Both the position numbers and the translations under genes were made by a program. Under the pieces are notes generated by a model. That model was not told the origin of the DNA. It saw only the letters and a program-made list of their open reading frames with translations, and searched no databases. A DNA stretch of 64,000 bases from Stigmatella aurantiaca (GTDB taxonomy: Bacteria; Myxococcota; Myxococcia; Myxococcales; Myxococcaceae): contig NZ_FOAP01000014.1 in the NCBI RefSeq assembly GCF_900109545.1, positions 160,646-224,645 of the forward strand, in the 5' to 3' direction. Positions 1 through 8,888 of the stretch are shown in pieces (position 1 is the first letter of the stretch; every line of letters starts with the position of its first letter).

Positions 1-606
1 GGAGTACAGGTCCGTGACTTGAAGGGCGCCGCTCTCCAGGCCCCGGTAGGCGAGATCATGATCCAGCCCCCGCACCTCGCGCTGGGGAAGCTGGTAGCGC
101 TCGCGCAGGGCGGGCCAGCCATCCGCGCGGTCCATGAACTCGTTGCTCAGGCCCAGCCGCAGCTCCGGATGGTGCCTCAGGTCCGAGATGCGCCGCAGCC
201 CCAGGCGCTCCGCCTCGGCCTCCTTCATCCCCAGCGCATAGGTGTTGTTGAAGCCCAGCGGCGCGCTCATGCCGAGTCCTTGCGCGGCCAGGGCCTCCCG
301 CAGGGCGGCGTCATCCTTCAGCGCCCGGCCCGCGAAGAGCTCCTGGCGCAAGGTGCCCGTGTACTCGGAATAAACGTCCAGCTCGCCCCGGCGCAGGGCC
401 TCCCAGAGCACGGTGGTGCCGCCCAGCTCGCGCCGGTGGACCGCGTGCGCGCCTGTGTCCCGGGCCAGCCGCGCCACCATCTCCCCGATGATGACGGACT
501 CGGTGAACTTCTTGGAGCCCACGCGCACCTCGGCGCCAGCAGGCGACGGCGCGGGAGCACAGGCGCCCAGCCCAAGGCACAGGAGCAGCAGGCACAGTCC
601 CCTCAC
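1..606 (-). CDS. Glycine betaine/choline-type ABC transporter substrate-binding protein (3' end beyond window)
   Basis: Periplasmic binding protein of the OsmF/OpuC type that would deliver a quaternary amine or similar compatible solute to an inner-membrane permease. The frame starts at a GTG whose last bases overlap the TGA of the upstream ATPase gene (GTGA), so the two are translationally coupled. The first residues form a signal peptide ending LGLGACAP, a likely lipoprotein site. Next comes the family opening VGSKKFTESVIIGEM, then TTVLWEALRRGELDVYSEYTGT and GFNNTYALGMKEAEAERLGL, all typical of this family. About 200 residues are visible; the C-terminus lies off the left edge, so a fusion to a permease domain, common in this family, cannot be excluded. 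The family call is strong; the exact substrate is inferred. Confidence 0.85.
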   Translation of the reverse strand, partial: MRGLCLLLLCLGLGACAPAPSPAGAEVRVGSKKFTESVIIGEMVARLARDTGAHAVHRRELGGTTVLWEALRRGELDVYSEYTGTLRQELFAGRALKDDAALREALAAQGLGMSAPLGFNNTYALGMKEAEAERLGLRRISDLRHHPELRLGLSNEFMDRADGWPALRERYQLPQREVRGLDHDLAYRGLESGALQVTDLYS

Positions 607-1328
607 CGCTGCGCCCGGATGAAGCGGGTGACGAACGGCTCCGCGGGGTGGGCCTCCAGCGTCTCCAGGAGCCCCTGCTGAACCACGCGGCCTTCCCGGA
701 GCAGCACGATGTGGTGCCCCAGGAACGCCGCCTCTCCCAGGTCATGCGTGACGAGCACCACCGTCTTGCCCAGCCTTTCGAAGATGGCCTTCAGGTCCGC
801 TTGCAGCTCGGCGCGGACCATTGGATCCAACGCGCCCAGCGGCTCATCCAGCAGGAGCCCCTCGGGCTCCAGCATCAGGGCCCGCATGAGGCCGACGCGC
901 TGGCGCTGTCCGCCCGAGAGCTGCAAGGGGTAGCGCCCCAGCGCCTCCGCCGGAAAGCGCGTCAGCTCCACGAGCAGCTCCAGCCGCTCCCGCACCCGCC
1001 GCGCGGGCCACCGCAGGTGCTGGGCCACGAGGGTGACGTTGCGCTCCGCGGAGAGGTGCGGAAAGAGCCCGCCGCCCTGGAGCGCGTACCCCAGGCGCCG
1101 GCGCACCGCGAGCAGCGCGTCCTCGGCGTGGGGCAGCGGCTGGCCCTCGAAGAGGACCTGTCCCGTGTCGGGACGGAGCAAGCCGTTCATCAACCGGAGC
1201 AGGGTGGACTTGCCGCACCCGCTGGGGCCGATCAGCACGGTGGTGCGCCCTGAAGCCAGCGTCAGGTCCACCGGGTGCAAGGCCTGCATGGCGCCGAAGC
1301 GCTTGGAAACTCCGGTCAGTTCAAACAA
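603..1328 (-). CDS. ABC transporter ATP-binding protein, glycine betaine/proline type
   Basis: Cytoplasmic ATPase that powers uptake with the adjoining substrate-binding protein. 241 residues with Walker A GPSGCGKST (34-42), Q-loop Gln near 85, signature LSGGQRQR (138-145), Walker B LLLDEPLGALDP (159-170) and a VTHD switch histidine. It lacks the C-terminal CBS pair found in OpuAA/ProV, so it resembles OsmV/YehX-type short forms. The start is a TTG: an in-frame stop lies two codons upstream and the next Met is residue 14, which would cut the first beta strand. Its stop overlaps the GTG of the binding-protein gene. No permease gene is seen upstream within the window. Confidence 0.88.
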   Translation of the reverse strand: MFELTGVSKRFGAMQALHPVDLTLASGRTTVLIGPSGCGKSTLLRLMNGLLRPDTGQVLFEGQPLPHAEDALLAVRRRLGYALQGGGLFPHLSAERNVTLVAQHLRWPARRVRERLELLVELTRFPAEALGRYPLQLSGGQRQRVGLMRALMLEPEGLLLDEPLGALDPMVRAELQADLKAIFERLGKTVVLVTHDLGEAAFLGHHIVLLREGRVVQQGLLETLEAHPAEPFVTRFIRAQR

Positions 1329-1436
1329 GGCTCAGTCCGGGAAGGCGCGGCCAGGACGAGGACATCCTCTTGGAAACGGGACGCCTCGTCCACCTGCCGC
1401 AGGTCCTCACGGACCCCGTCTAGCCTTCCGCGGGAA

Positions 1437-1709
1437 TCACGGGCACACGCAGGTGCCGTTGCACGCGTAGTCGCGGTAGCACGTGTTGCTACCGCAAGCG
1501 GCCGTACACTGCGCCTGGGTGCTGTAGTACCCGCTCCAATCACACGTCCACATCAGCTTGCAGATGGCCTGCTCGGAGTGGGTCCCATCGGTGCTGACCT
1601 GCTCAGCTGCGGCCTGCTCCTCGGTGGGCGCAGGCTGGGTGCTGCCGCAACCCGTTCCGGCGAACGTGAGACCCGCGACGAGGACGGCCACGAAAGAGGT
1701 GATGCGCAT
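1437..1709 (-). CDS. Small cysteine-rich lipoprotein, unknown function
   Basis: A 90-residue exported protein. The chosen ATG is preceded by AGGAG at good spacing and opens a signal peptide ending LTFAGTGCGS, a lipobox, so the mature protein would be an acylated lipoprotein. The mature part has a Gln/Ala-rich linker and then a compact Cys-rich tail with about eight cysteines (CKLMWTCDW, AQCTAACGSNTCYRDYAC, GTCVCP), suggesting a disulfide-stabilised mini-domain. Such small Cys-rich lipoproteins are frequent in myxobacteria and mostly uncharacterised. It lies alone, divergent from the GH26 gene. A longer frame upstream of this start exists but carries no signal-peptide character. Confidence 0.7.
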   Translation of the reverse strand: MRITSFVAVLVAGLTFAGTGCGSTQPAPTEEQAAAEQVSTDGTHSEQAICKLMWTCDWSGYYSTQAQCTAACGSNTCYRDYACNGTCVCP

Positions 1710-1783
1710 GGGATGAGACTCCTGGGTGAGGTGAGCGAGCACCAGCACGGATGGTATGGGTCCACACGCGTTTTCACAAGATT

Positions 1784-1817
1784 TTGACAAGGCAGCTATT
1801 CAATCCAATTATATAAA
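1784..1817 (+). promoter_or_regulatory. Candidate vegetative promoter in AT-rich gap
   Basis: The gap between the divergent lipoprotein and GH26 genes is strikingly AT-rich for this genome. It carries a perfect TTGACA (1784-1789), followed after 17 bases by AATTAT (1807-1812), with TATAAA at 1812-1817 as an alternative -10. It points at the GH26 gene about 75 bases downstream. Spacing fits only the weaker -10 choice, so this is a candidate. Confidence 0.35.
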
Positions 1818-1890
1818 ATCAGTATTTGCAGCTTTTTATTGAATTCACCGCCTATTAGGGTTCGCCGCTCTCTGTTTCAGGAGACACGGT

Positions 1891-3093
1891 ATGCCCTTTC
1901 CCTCCACCAGTTCCGCTCCCGCGCCGCGAACGGCGTGGTCCCGCCGCTCGTTGCTGCGCATCGCCACCCTCACCACGGCGATGGCCTTCTCCCTGGGGGC
2001 CAGTCCTGCCCTGGCGCAGGTCTCCAAGACGCTGAGCACCGCGGCGCCCACGGCCCAGTCCCAGAAGGTCTACAACCTGCTGGCCGACCTGGAGAACAAC
2101 AGCCGCAACGGCATCAAGAAGCAGACCATCATGGGCCAGCACTGCGAGGCTCAGAAGGAGAGCTACGCGGGGGAGTACTGGGTCAAGGTCGGTGACATCA
2201 CCGGGAAGCGGCCGGGCTTCGTGGAGCTCGACTTCGGCCCTGGCAACTACGGCTCGACCTACAGCGCGCCCTACGTGGACTACGCCGTCGGCTTCGCGCG
2301 CGACCGGTTCATCTACGGCGAGGGCATCGTCGGCTTCAGCTTCCACCAGTCCTACCCGGGCGCGGGCACGAAGAGCTGGGAGAACACCTTCCGCCAGGGC
2401 TGGATGGACTACAACTGGATGGGCCGGGTCATCAACTGGCAGGCGAACACCTCCGAGTACCAGGCGCTGCTGCGGGACTTGTCCTTCGCGGCCGACAAGC
2501 TCGCCTACCTGCAGCAGCAGGGCGTCCCGGTGCTCTTCCGCCCGTTCCACGAGATGAACAAGAAGGGCTCCGCGTCACCCTTCTGGTGGGCCAACCAGGA
2601 TCCCGCCCAGTACAAGCAGCTCTGGAACATCGCGCATGACTACCTGGTGAAGACGCGCGGGCTGAAGAACCTGATCTTCGTCTGGTGCCCGTACGAGTGG
2701 GACGGCACCTACGGCGGCGACCCGTGGAACTACTACCCCGGCAATGACCGCGTGGACGTGGTGGCCGTGGACATCTACCACGGCAACCCGTACTTCCCCG
2801 CGAAGTTCTATGACGACCTGAAGGGCTACAACAAGCCGCGCATGCTCGGAGAGAACGACAAGCTGCCGGTGCGCTGGGGCGACAGCCGCTACGGCACCGT
2901 CTCGGAGATCGACGCCCGCCCGTGGGTCATCTGGTCCGTGTGGGGCGACTCGCTGCTCTACAACCTGGGCAACACGAACCCGAACGACTGGAACGTGTCG
3001 AGCAACTACAAGGCCATCAAGGACACGTACAGCCACGGGAACGTGCTCACCGGTGGCGGTAACGCGAACTACAACTGGGGCGGCTTGCGCTGA
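1891..3093 (+). CDS. Secreted glycoside hydrolase family 26 protein (beta-mannanase type)
   Basis: Probable endo-beta-1,4-mannanase or related GH26 endo-hydrolase acting outside the cell on plant or microbial polysaccharide. 400 residues. The N-terminus has consecutive arginines (SRRSLLRIA, 17-25), a hydrophobic stretch and an ALA cleavage site near residue 42, a Tat- or Sec-type signal peptide. The catalytic domain covers roughly 55-380. RPFHEMN holds the acid/base Glu221 and MLGEND holds the nucleophile Glu321, the two hallmark glutamates of GH26. FHQSYPG and FVWCPYEW also fit the fold. There is no attached binding module. The GH81 and GH6 genes in the window suggest a shared polymer-degrading lifestyle, though not an operon. 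Substrate is inferred. Confidence 0.85.
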   Translation: MPFPSTSSAPAPRTAWSRRSLLRIATLTTAMAFSLGASPALAQVSKTLSTAAPTAQSQKVYNLLADLENNSRNGIKKQTIMGQHCEAQKESYAGEYWVKVGDITGKRPGFVELDFGPGNYGSTYSAPYVDYAVGFARDRFIYGEGIVGFSFHQSYPGAGTKSWENTFRQGWMDYNWMGRVINWQANTSEYQALLRDLSFAADKLAYLQQQGVPVLFRPFHEMNKKGSASPFWWANQDPAQYKQLWNIAHDYLVKTRGLKNLIFVWCPYEWDGTYGGDPWNYYPGNDRVDVVAVDIYHGNPYFPAKFYDDLKGYNKPRMLGENDKLPVRWGDSRYGTVSEIDARPWVIWSVWGDSLLYNLGNTNPNDWNVSSNYKAIKDTYSHGNVLTGGGNANYNWGGLR

Positions 3094-3456
3094 AGCCGCC
3101 GTTGCACCGGGGCCTGCCAGGAGCCGTTTCCTCCGAGCGGGCCCCCTTCCGTTCCCGTCAGTCCATCGCCGGGAACGGGCCGATGTAGCCGGTGTACGCC
3201 TGCCGCCCGCCCGGATCCGCGCCCACCATCAGGCGCTCGGTCCGGCACGCCTACTTCGAATGCCCCTGTCACATCCTGTCCTCGCCCCGATGCGTTATCA
3301 GGGGGCGCAAGGTACAGAGCGCTCATGGCACTCGAGCAGCACGCTCGTGCCACCCATGACACGGGCAGCAGGCCTTCTCCAGACGCGGGGTTGCCTGAGG
3401 CCCTTCCGGGATGGCATAGAGACTGACCCTTTGTCCCCCAATCTTCTGGGAAGCCG
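3094..3456. other. 363-bp intergenic gap, no gene supported
   Basis: Between GH26 and the antiporter no reading frame with a credible start and family resemblance is visible. On the minus strand a run of about 30 codons (about 3258-3163) with fully G/C third positions ends TGYIGPFPAMD before a stop. It could be a scrap of a lost gene but may be chance in GC-rich DNA. No hairpin with a T-run was found. Confidence 0.4.
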
Positions 3457-5064
3457 ATGCAATTCGAGTTGGCGTTCGTACTGCTCTTCGCCGTGGCGAC
3501 GGCCGTGGCCATCGTGGCGCGCTACTTCAAGTTCCCCTACACGGTGGCCCTGGTGGTGGCCGGACTCGTGCTGGGCACCGCGCATGCCTTCGAGCCGCCC
3601 CACCTGACCAAGGGACTGCTCTTCGCCGTCATCCTCCCAGGCCTCATCTTCGAGGCGGCCTTCCACGTGGACTTCCGGAAGTTCTGGAAGAACAAGCTGG
3701 CCATCCACGCCCTGGCCATCCCCGGCGTCGTCGCGGCCGTGGCCATCACCGCGCTCCTGCTGTCACCCGCCGTGGGAGGGCTCCAGCTCGTCCAGGGCTT
3801 CGCCTTCATCCACGCCCTGGTGTTCGCCGCGGTCATCGTCTCCACGGACCCCATCGCCGTGGTGAGCCTCTTCAAGATGCTGGGTGTCCCCAAGCGCCTG
3901 GCCATCCTCGTGGAGGGCGAGAGCCTGCTCAATGACGGCACGGCCGTCGTGCTCTTCAACCTCATCGTCGCCGTGGCGCTCGGGGGCGAGTTCACCACGA
4001 GCGGCGCCGTGCTGGACTTCATCAAGGTGGCCGGCGTGGGCGGGCTCATCGGCGGGCTCATCGGGTTCGCCGTGTCCCAGGTCATCCAGCGCATCGAGGA
4101 CGCGATGGTGGAAATCACCCTCACCGTCATCGCCGCCTATGGCTCGTTCGTGGTGGCCGAGAACTTCCACTTCTCGGGCGTCATCGCCACCGTGGTGGCC
4201 GGCATGCTGTGTGGCAACTGGGCCGCCAACACCGGCATGAGCGCCACCACGCGCGTCGCGGTGGAGAGCTTCTGGGAGTACCTGGCCTTCGCGCTCAACT
4301 CCGTCGTGTTCCTGCTCATCGGCATGGAGGTGCAGCTCCAGTCGCTGCTGGACTCGTGGGTGCCCATCCTCCTGGCGTATCTGGCCGTGCTGCTCGGCCG
4401 CGCGCTCGTGGTGTACGGCGTGTCCGCCCTGCTGCGCCTCTCCTCGGAGCGCGTGCCGTGGAGCTGGAGCACGGTGCTCACCTGGAGTGGCCTGCGCGGG
4501 GCCATCTCCATGGTGCTGGTGCTGAGCCTGCCCGAGGGCTTCGCCCACCGGGAGCTGCTGGTGAACATGACGTTCGGCGTGGTGGTGCTCTCCATCATCG
4601 TCCAGGGGCTCACCATGCCGCCGCTGCTGCGGCGCCTGGGCGTCACCGGCCAGCGGGACGTGTACCAGGAGAAGTACGAGCTGGCCCGGGGCCGCCTCAG
4701 CTCCGTCCACGCCGCCATGGGCGCGCTGGAGTCCATGCGCCGCTCCCGTGACATCCCCGCCGATGTGCTGGACCAGTTGGAGAAGGACTACGAGCAGAAG
4801 GCCCGCGCGGCCCAGGAGGAGCTGGCCAACCTCAAGCAGCAGACGAACCGCTTTCACGAGGAGGAGCACCAGGAGGCCGTGCGGCGCGTGCTCATCATCG
4901 AGAAGGACTCGCTGCTCAAGGCCTACCAGAAGGGCGCCATCGGCAAGGAGGCCTATGAGCACCTGAGCACCGAGCTGGATGAGCGGCTCGCGAAGGCGAA
5001 GGACGCCGAGGCCCACGTCTCCCTGGAGGACTCGGTGGTGAGCAACGAGCCCGTCCGCAGTTGA
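3457..5064 (+). CDS. Na+/H+ antiporter, CPA1 (NhaP) family
   Basis: Inner-membrane cation/proton antiporter for pH and sodium homeostasis. 535 residues with about 12 hydrophobic helices across residues 1-390. The CPA1 core is clear: FAAVIVSTDPIAVVSLFK followed by LVEGESLLNDGTAVVLF (the ND pair expected in electroneutral exchangers) and LTWSGLRGAISMVLVL near helix 11. Residues about 400-520 form a charged, helix-rich cytoplasmic tail (KDYEQKARAAQEELANLKQ) that is probably regulatory or coiled-coil. Transcribed alone; the GH81 gene follows after about 100 bases on the same strand. Confidence 0.9.
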   Translation: MQFELAFVLLFAVATAVAIVARYFKFPYTVALVVAGLVLGTAHAFEPPHLTKGLLFAVILPGLIFEAAFHVDFRKFWKNKLAIHALAIPGVVAAVAITALLLSPAVGGLQLVQGFAFIHALVFAAVIVSTDPIAVVSLFKMLGVPKRLAILVEGESLLNDGTAVVLFNLIVAVALGGEFTTSGAVLDFIKVAGVGGLIGGLIGFAVSQVIQRIEDAMVEITLTVIAAYGSFVVAENFHFSGVIATVVAGMLCGNWAANTGMSATTRVAVESFWEYLAFALNSVVFLLIGMEVQLQSLLDSWVPILLAYLAVLLGRALVVYGVSALLRLSSERVPWSWSTVLTWSGLRGAISMVLVLSLPEGFAHRELLVNMTFGVVVLSIIVQGLTMPPLLRRLGVTGQRDVYQEKYELARGRLSSVHAAMGALESMRRSRDIPADVLDQLEKDYEQKARAAQEELANLKQQTNRFHEEEHQEAVRRVLIIEKDSLLKAYQKGAIGKEAYEHLSTELDERLAKAKDAEAHVSLEDSVVSNEPVRS

Positions 5065-5074
5065 AACGTTTCGA
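5061..5074. promoter_or_regulatory. Palindrome with central CG, LacI-family-like operator candidate
   Basis: TTGAAACGTTTCGA overlaps the antiporter stop codon about 90 bases before the GH81 start. The inner GAAACGTTTC is a perfect 10-base palindrome centred on CG, the geometry used by LacI/GalR regulators of sugar genes. Position and symmetry suggest control of the GH81 gene. No LacI-family gene is in the window. Confidence 0.35.
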
Positions 5075-5161
5075 GAATTTCATACTAAACAGACCTGTTT
5101 GATGTTTTCTGTTTAAGCCCTTTAGAGTGCTTTCCCCCCGATTGCGCTCCAGAGGGTCCCC

Positions 5162-8100
5162 ATGAAACTCGCGTCCGCCGGCGTCCTGCTGGCGCTCCTG
5201 TCCTTGTTCGCCGGTCCGGAGGCCCATGCGGCCTCCAGCCTGCTGTCCCTGAAACGTCCCGCCACCGCGTCCTCCGTGGAGGGGGGCAACACGGCGGACC
5301 TCGCCGTGGATGGCAGCACCGGGCCCCGGTGGGCCAGCGTCTGGGGCGTGGACCCGCAGTGGCTCTCCGTGGACCTGGGCGCCACGGCCGCCATCGACCG
5401 CGTCAAGATCCAGTGGGAGTCCGCCTATGCCAAGGCCTACAAGGTCCAGGTCTCCGCGGACGGCAACACCTGGACGGACCTCTATTCCACGGCGGCGGGC
5501 GATGGCGGCGTCGATGACCTGACCGTCTCCGGCAGCGGCCGCTACGTGCGCGTGTATGGGACGCAGCGCGCGCTGACCAACTATGGCTACTCCATCCTGG
5601 AGCTCGAGGTGTACGGCACCGTGGGCGGCGGGGGCACGGGCCCCACGCTCCAGCTCGCGCTGAACCGCAGCGTCTATGCCTCCTCGGTGGAGGGCGGCAA
5701 CACGGCGGAGCAGGCCGTGGACGGCAGCACCGGCTCCCGGTGGTCCAGCGCGTGGGGCGTGGATCCGCAGTGGCTCTACGTGGACCTGGGCGCCGCCGCA
5801 CAGGTCAGCCGCGTCAAGATTCAGTGGGAGGGCGCCTACGCCAAGGCCTACAAGGTCCAGATTTCGAGCGATGAGCTGACCTGGACGGACCTCTATTCCA
5901 CGGCGGCCGGCGACGGCGGCATTGACGACCTGACCGTCTCCGGCAGCGGCCGGTACGTGCGCGTGTACGGCACGCAACGGGCGCTCGCCGCGTATGGCTA
6001 TTCCATCCTGGAGCTCGAGGTGTACGGCACGGGCGGGGTGAACACGCCCCCGGTGCAGTACGGCCCCAACGTGGCGCTGAACCGGACCACCACCGCGTCC
6101 TCCTATGAGCCCAACCCGCCCGTGGGTACCGCGGTGCCCGCGAACGCCGTGGACGGCAATCCGGCGACGCGCTGGGGCTCCAACGCCACGGACAGCGAGT
6201 GGCTCACCGTGGACCTGGGCAGCTCCCGGACGATTGGCCGCGTGGTGCTCAAGTGGGAGACGGCCGCGGGGCGCGTGTTCGACCTGCAGGTCTCTCCCAA
6301 CGGCACGCAGTGGACCACCGTCTACCGTGAGCTCCGGGGCGCGGGCGGCACGCAGACCATCCCCCTGTACACCACCGGCCGCTATGTCCGGATGCAGGGC
6401 TACGCCCGGGCCACCAGCTTCGGCTACTCCCTCTACGAGCTCGAGGTCTACGACTACGTGGCGGGCCAGCCCCAGCCCACCCATACGATTGCGCCGCTGC
6501 CCGTTCCGTCCAAGGTGGCCGTGGGCCAGGGCAGCTACCTGACGAACGACTACAAGATGCCGCAGCCCCGCTACCCGGGCTACCGCACCAGCAACGTGAC
6601 GACGCCCCTGCCGTCCAATGACTGGTGGCAGTCCCTCTTCATCAAGCCGCAGGGCGATTACCTCGTCACCCTGCCCCTGAAGTCCAAGTTCTTCAGCCAG
6701 GGGCTCGGCGTGCTGAACCCCAGCGCGGGGTGGATCAACGGCGACCGCTCGGCCGTGAACGCCGATGGCAACCCGGACTTCTACCTGCGCTCCACCAGCA
6801 TCGACACGTCCAAGATGGCCAACCGGGTGACCGGCTACAGCGACTGGTCCGTGGACGCCGTGCTCAGCGATGACGCCACCGACAAGCTCAAGGTGACGTT
6901 CGTCAAGGGCTCGCCCTACCTCTATACCCAGTTCAGCGATCCCAACTCGGTGGAGATCTACTCCTCCGTCATCTCCCAGATCTTCAACGACAGCAACACG
7001 GCGATCCTCACCGCGGATGGCACCTCGGTGACCACCGACCGGATCGGCGTGCGGATCTCCAACACCGACGGCGGGGGCACGGCCCAGACGCGCTACTACG
7101 GCGTCTTCGCCCCGGCGGGCACCGTGTTCCAGAAGGTGGGCTCGAAGCTGAAGATCCGCCTGGGCAGCGGCCAGAACTTCCTCGCGGTGGCGGCCCTGCC
7201 GTCCCCCACCGACCTGAACTACTTCTACCAGCACGCGTACGCCTTCGTGACGGGCACCCAGGTCAGCTACGCCTACGACGAGGCCTCCGCACAGCTCACC
7301 ACCACCTTCAACCTGACCACGCAGCTCAAGCGCACCGGGTTCTCCAATGTCACGCTGACGGCGCTGCTGCCCCACCAGTGGAAGAGTACCACGGCGGCGC
7401 TCACCTCCCTCACCTACCCGTCCGTGCGCGGCACGCTGAAGCTCCGCGAGGGCAATGCCTTCACGACGGTGAACCGGTTCCACGGCATCGTCCCCCAGTT
7501 CCCGGAGCCCACCAACCCCGAGTACTCCCGGACGCTGATGAGCCAGTACCTGCAAATCCTGGAGCGGCAGACCGCCAGCACCCCAATGGCCGCCGACGCG
7601 TACTGGCAGGGCAAGCAGCTGCACCCGCTCGCCATGGGCGTGCTCGCCGCGGACAAGACCGGCAACACCGCCTACCGGGACCTGTTCCTCTCGCGCATCC
7701 GCACCATCCTCACCAACTGGTACACGTACACGGACGGCGAGCCGGACTACTTCTTCTATTACAACCCGGACTGGGGCACGACGTACTACCGGGTCAGCGA
7801 GTTTGGCGCCAACACCGGCATCACCGACCACCACTTCACCTACGGCTACTACGTGTTCGCCTCGGCGGTGCTCGCCACGTATGACGCGAACTTCCGCACC
7901 CAGTACGGCGCCATGGTGGAGCACCTGATCCGTGACTACGCGAACCCCTCGCGCACCGACACGCTGTACCCGTTCTTCCGCAGCTTTGATCCGTACGAGG
8001 GCCACTCGTGGGCCGGTGGCTACGCGGACAACAACAACGGCAACAACCAGGAGGCGGCCGGCGAGTCGCTGTTCGGCTGGGTGGGCCAGTACCTCTGGGG

Positions 8101-8740
8101 CGTGCTTACCGGAAACACCGCCTACCGCGACGCGGGCATCTACGGCTTCACCACGGAGCTGAAGGCCGTGGAGCAGTACTGGTTCAACTATGACGGGGAC
8201 AACTGGGTGCCCCAGTGGACGCACAAGACGGTGGGCCAGGTGTACGGCTCGTCCAACTTCTACGGCACCTTCTTCAGCGGCGCGCCGGTCCACATCTACG
8301 GCATCCACTGGCTGCCCACCGCCGAGTACCTGACCAGCTACGGCTTCAACCCCACCCAAGCCGCCGCGCTCTACAACGGCTTCGTGACGGACAACGGCGG
8401 GCCCGAGAAGGAGTGGCAGCACGTCGTGTGGCCCATCCAGTCGCTGAGCAACGCCGCCGGGGCCATCGGCAAGTGGAACGCCTCCGCCCTCCAGCAGAAC
8501 GAGGTGTTCAACACGTACTGGTTCATCCACAACATGGCCAGCCTCGGCCAGCGCACCTCGGACATCTGGGCCACGGGCAAGGCGGCGGCCACCGTCTACA
8601 AGAAGGGCACCGTGTACTCGGCCCTCGTGTGGAACCCCACCGACGCCCCGCTCACGGTGACGTTCAAGAACGCCTCGGGCACCACGGGCACCGCCTCCGT
8701 GCCCGCCAAGTCTCTCCTCCGGGTCAACCCGGTGCAGTAG
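5162..8740 (+). CDS. Secreted endo-beta-1,3-glucanase, GH81, with three F5/8 type C domains
   Basis: Large exported enzyme, 1192 residues, expected to cut beta-1,3-glucan such as fungal wall glucan, fitting a predatory or saprophytic myxobacterium. A signal peptide ends near residue 24 (PEAHA). Three discoidin (F5/8 type C, CBM32-like) modules follow at about 27-155, 164-292 and 300-437, each ending in a SILELEVYG-like strand. A linker leads into the GH81 domain from about 445 to the C-terminus. Catalytic signatures are ITDHHFTYGYYVF (Asp889) and NNQEAAGESLFGW (Glu964, Glu968). The first two modules are nearly identical and clearly a duplication; the third is diverged. AGAGGG precedes the ATG at good spacing. 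Confidence 0.9.
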   Translation: MKLASAGVLLALLSLFAGPEAHAASSLLSLKRPATASSVEGGNTADLAVDGSTGPRWASVWGVDPQWLSVDLGATAAIDRVKIQWESAYAKAYKVQVSADGNTWTDLYSTAAGDGGVDDLTVSGSGRYVRVYGTQRALTNYGYSILELEVYGTVGGGGTGPTLQLALNRSVYASSVEGGNTAEQAVDGSTGSRWSSAWGVDPQWLYVDLGAAAQVSRVKIQWEGAYAKAYKVQISSDELTWTDLYSTAAGDGGIDDLTVSGSGRYVRVYGTQRALAAYGYSILELEVYGTGGVNTPPVQYGPNVALNRTTTASSYEPNPPVGTAVPANAVDGNPATRWGSNATDSEWLTVDLGSSRTIGRVVLKWETAAGRVFDLQVSPNGTQWTTVYRELRGAGGTQTIPLYTTGRYVRMQGYARATSFGYSLYELEVYDYVAGQPQPTHTIAPLPVPSKVAVGQGSYLTNDYKMPQPRYPGYRTSNVTTPLPSNDWWQSLFIKPQGDYLVTLPLKSKFFSQGLGVLNPSAGWINGDRSAVNADGNPDFYLRSTSIDTSKMANRVTGYSDWSVDAVLSDDATDKLKVTFVKGSPYLYTQFSDPNSVEIYSSVISQIFNDSNTAILTADGTSVTTDRIGVRISNTDGGGTAQTRYYGVFAPAGTVFQKVGSKLKIRLGSGQNFLAVAALPSPTDLNYFYQHAYAFVTGTQVSYAYDEASAQLTTTFNLTTQLKRTGFSNVTLTALLPHQWKSTTAALTSLTYPSVRGTLKLREGNAFTTVNRFHGIVPQFPEPTNPEYSRTLMSQYLQILERQTASTPMAADAYWQGKQLHPLAMGVLAADKTGNTAYRDLFLSRIRTILTNWYTYTDGEPDYFFYYNPDWGTTYYRVSEFGANTGITDHHFTYGYYVFASAVLATYDANFRTQYGAMVEHLIRDYANPSRTDTLYPFFRSFDPYEGHSWAGGYADNNNGNNQEAAGESLFGWVGQYLWGVLTGNTAYRDAGIYGFTTELKAVEQYWFNYDGDNWVPQWTHKTVGQVYGSSNFYGTFFSGAPVHIYGIHWLPTAEYLTSYGFNPTQAAALYNGFVTDNGGPEKEWQHVVWPIQSLSNAAGAIGKWNASALQQNEVFNTYWFIHNMASLGQRTSDIWATGKAAATVYKKGTVYSALVWNPTDAPLTVTFKNASGTTGTASVPAKSLLRVNPVQ
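5240..6035 (+). repeat. Direct duplication of an F5/8 type C module inside the GH81 gene
   Basis: Two adjacent copies of about 380-411 bases match closely at DNA level, with equivalent positions offset by 411 bases (137 codons). Both carry the same runs encoding GGNTA, DGSTG, WGVDPQWL and YAKAYKVQ. High identity, including many third positions, points to a recent tandem duplication or ongoing gene conversion. The third module at 6060-6470 is not part of this recent event. Confidence 0.8.
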
Positions 8741-8888
8741 TCCCCGCGCCCCGTTGCCGCAAAGGAGCTCGGGCGGGTCGTCTCCCCGCGCGGTTCTGGA
8801 GCGGCAACGGGCGCTGTGCCGCAAGCCTACGTGCCGGTGAGCCGCTGGGCCCAGGATGCCGAGGCGGAGCGCTGGAAAAGGACGCGGA

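Noticed and set aside
1316..1420. Short minus-strand frame directly upstream of the betaine ATPase
   Set aside because: About 35 codons, no ribosome site and no permease-like hydrophobicity; probably leader sequence.
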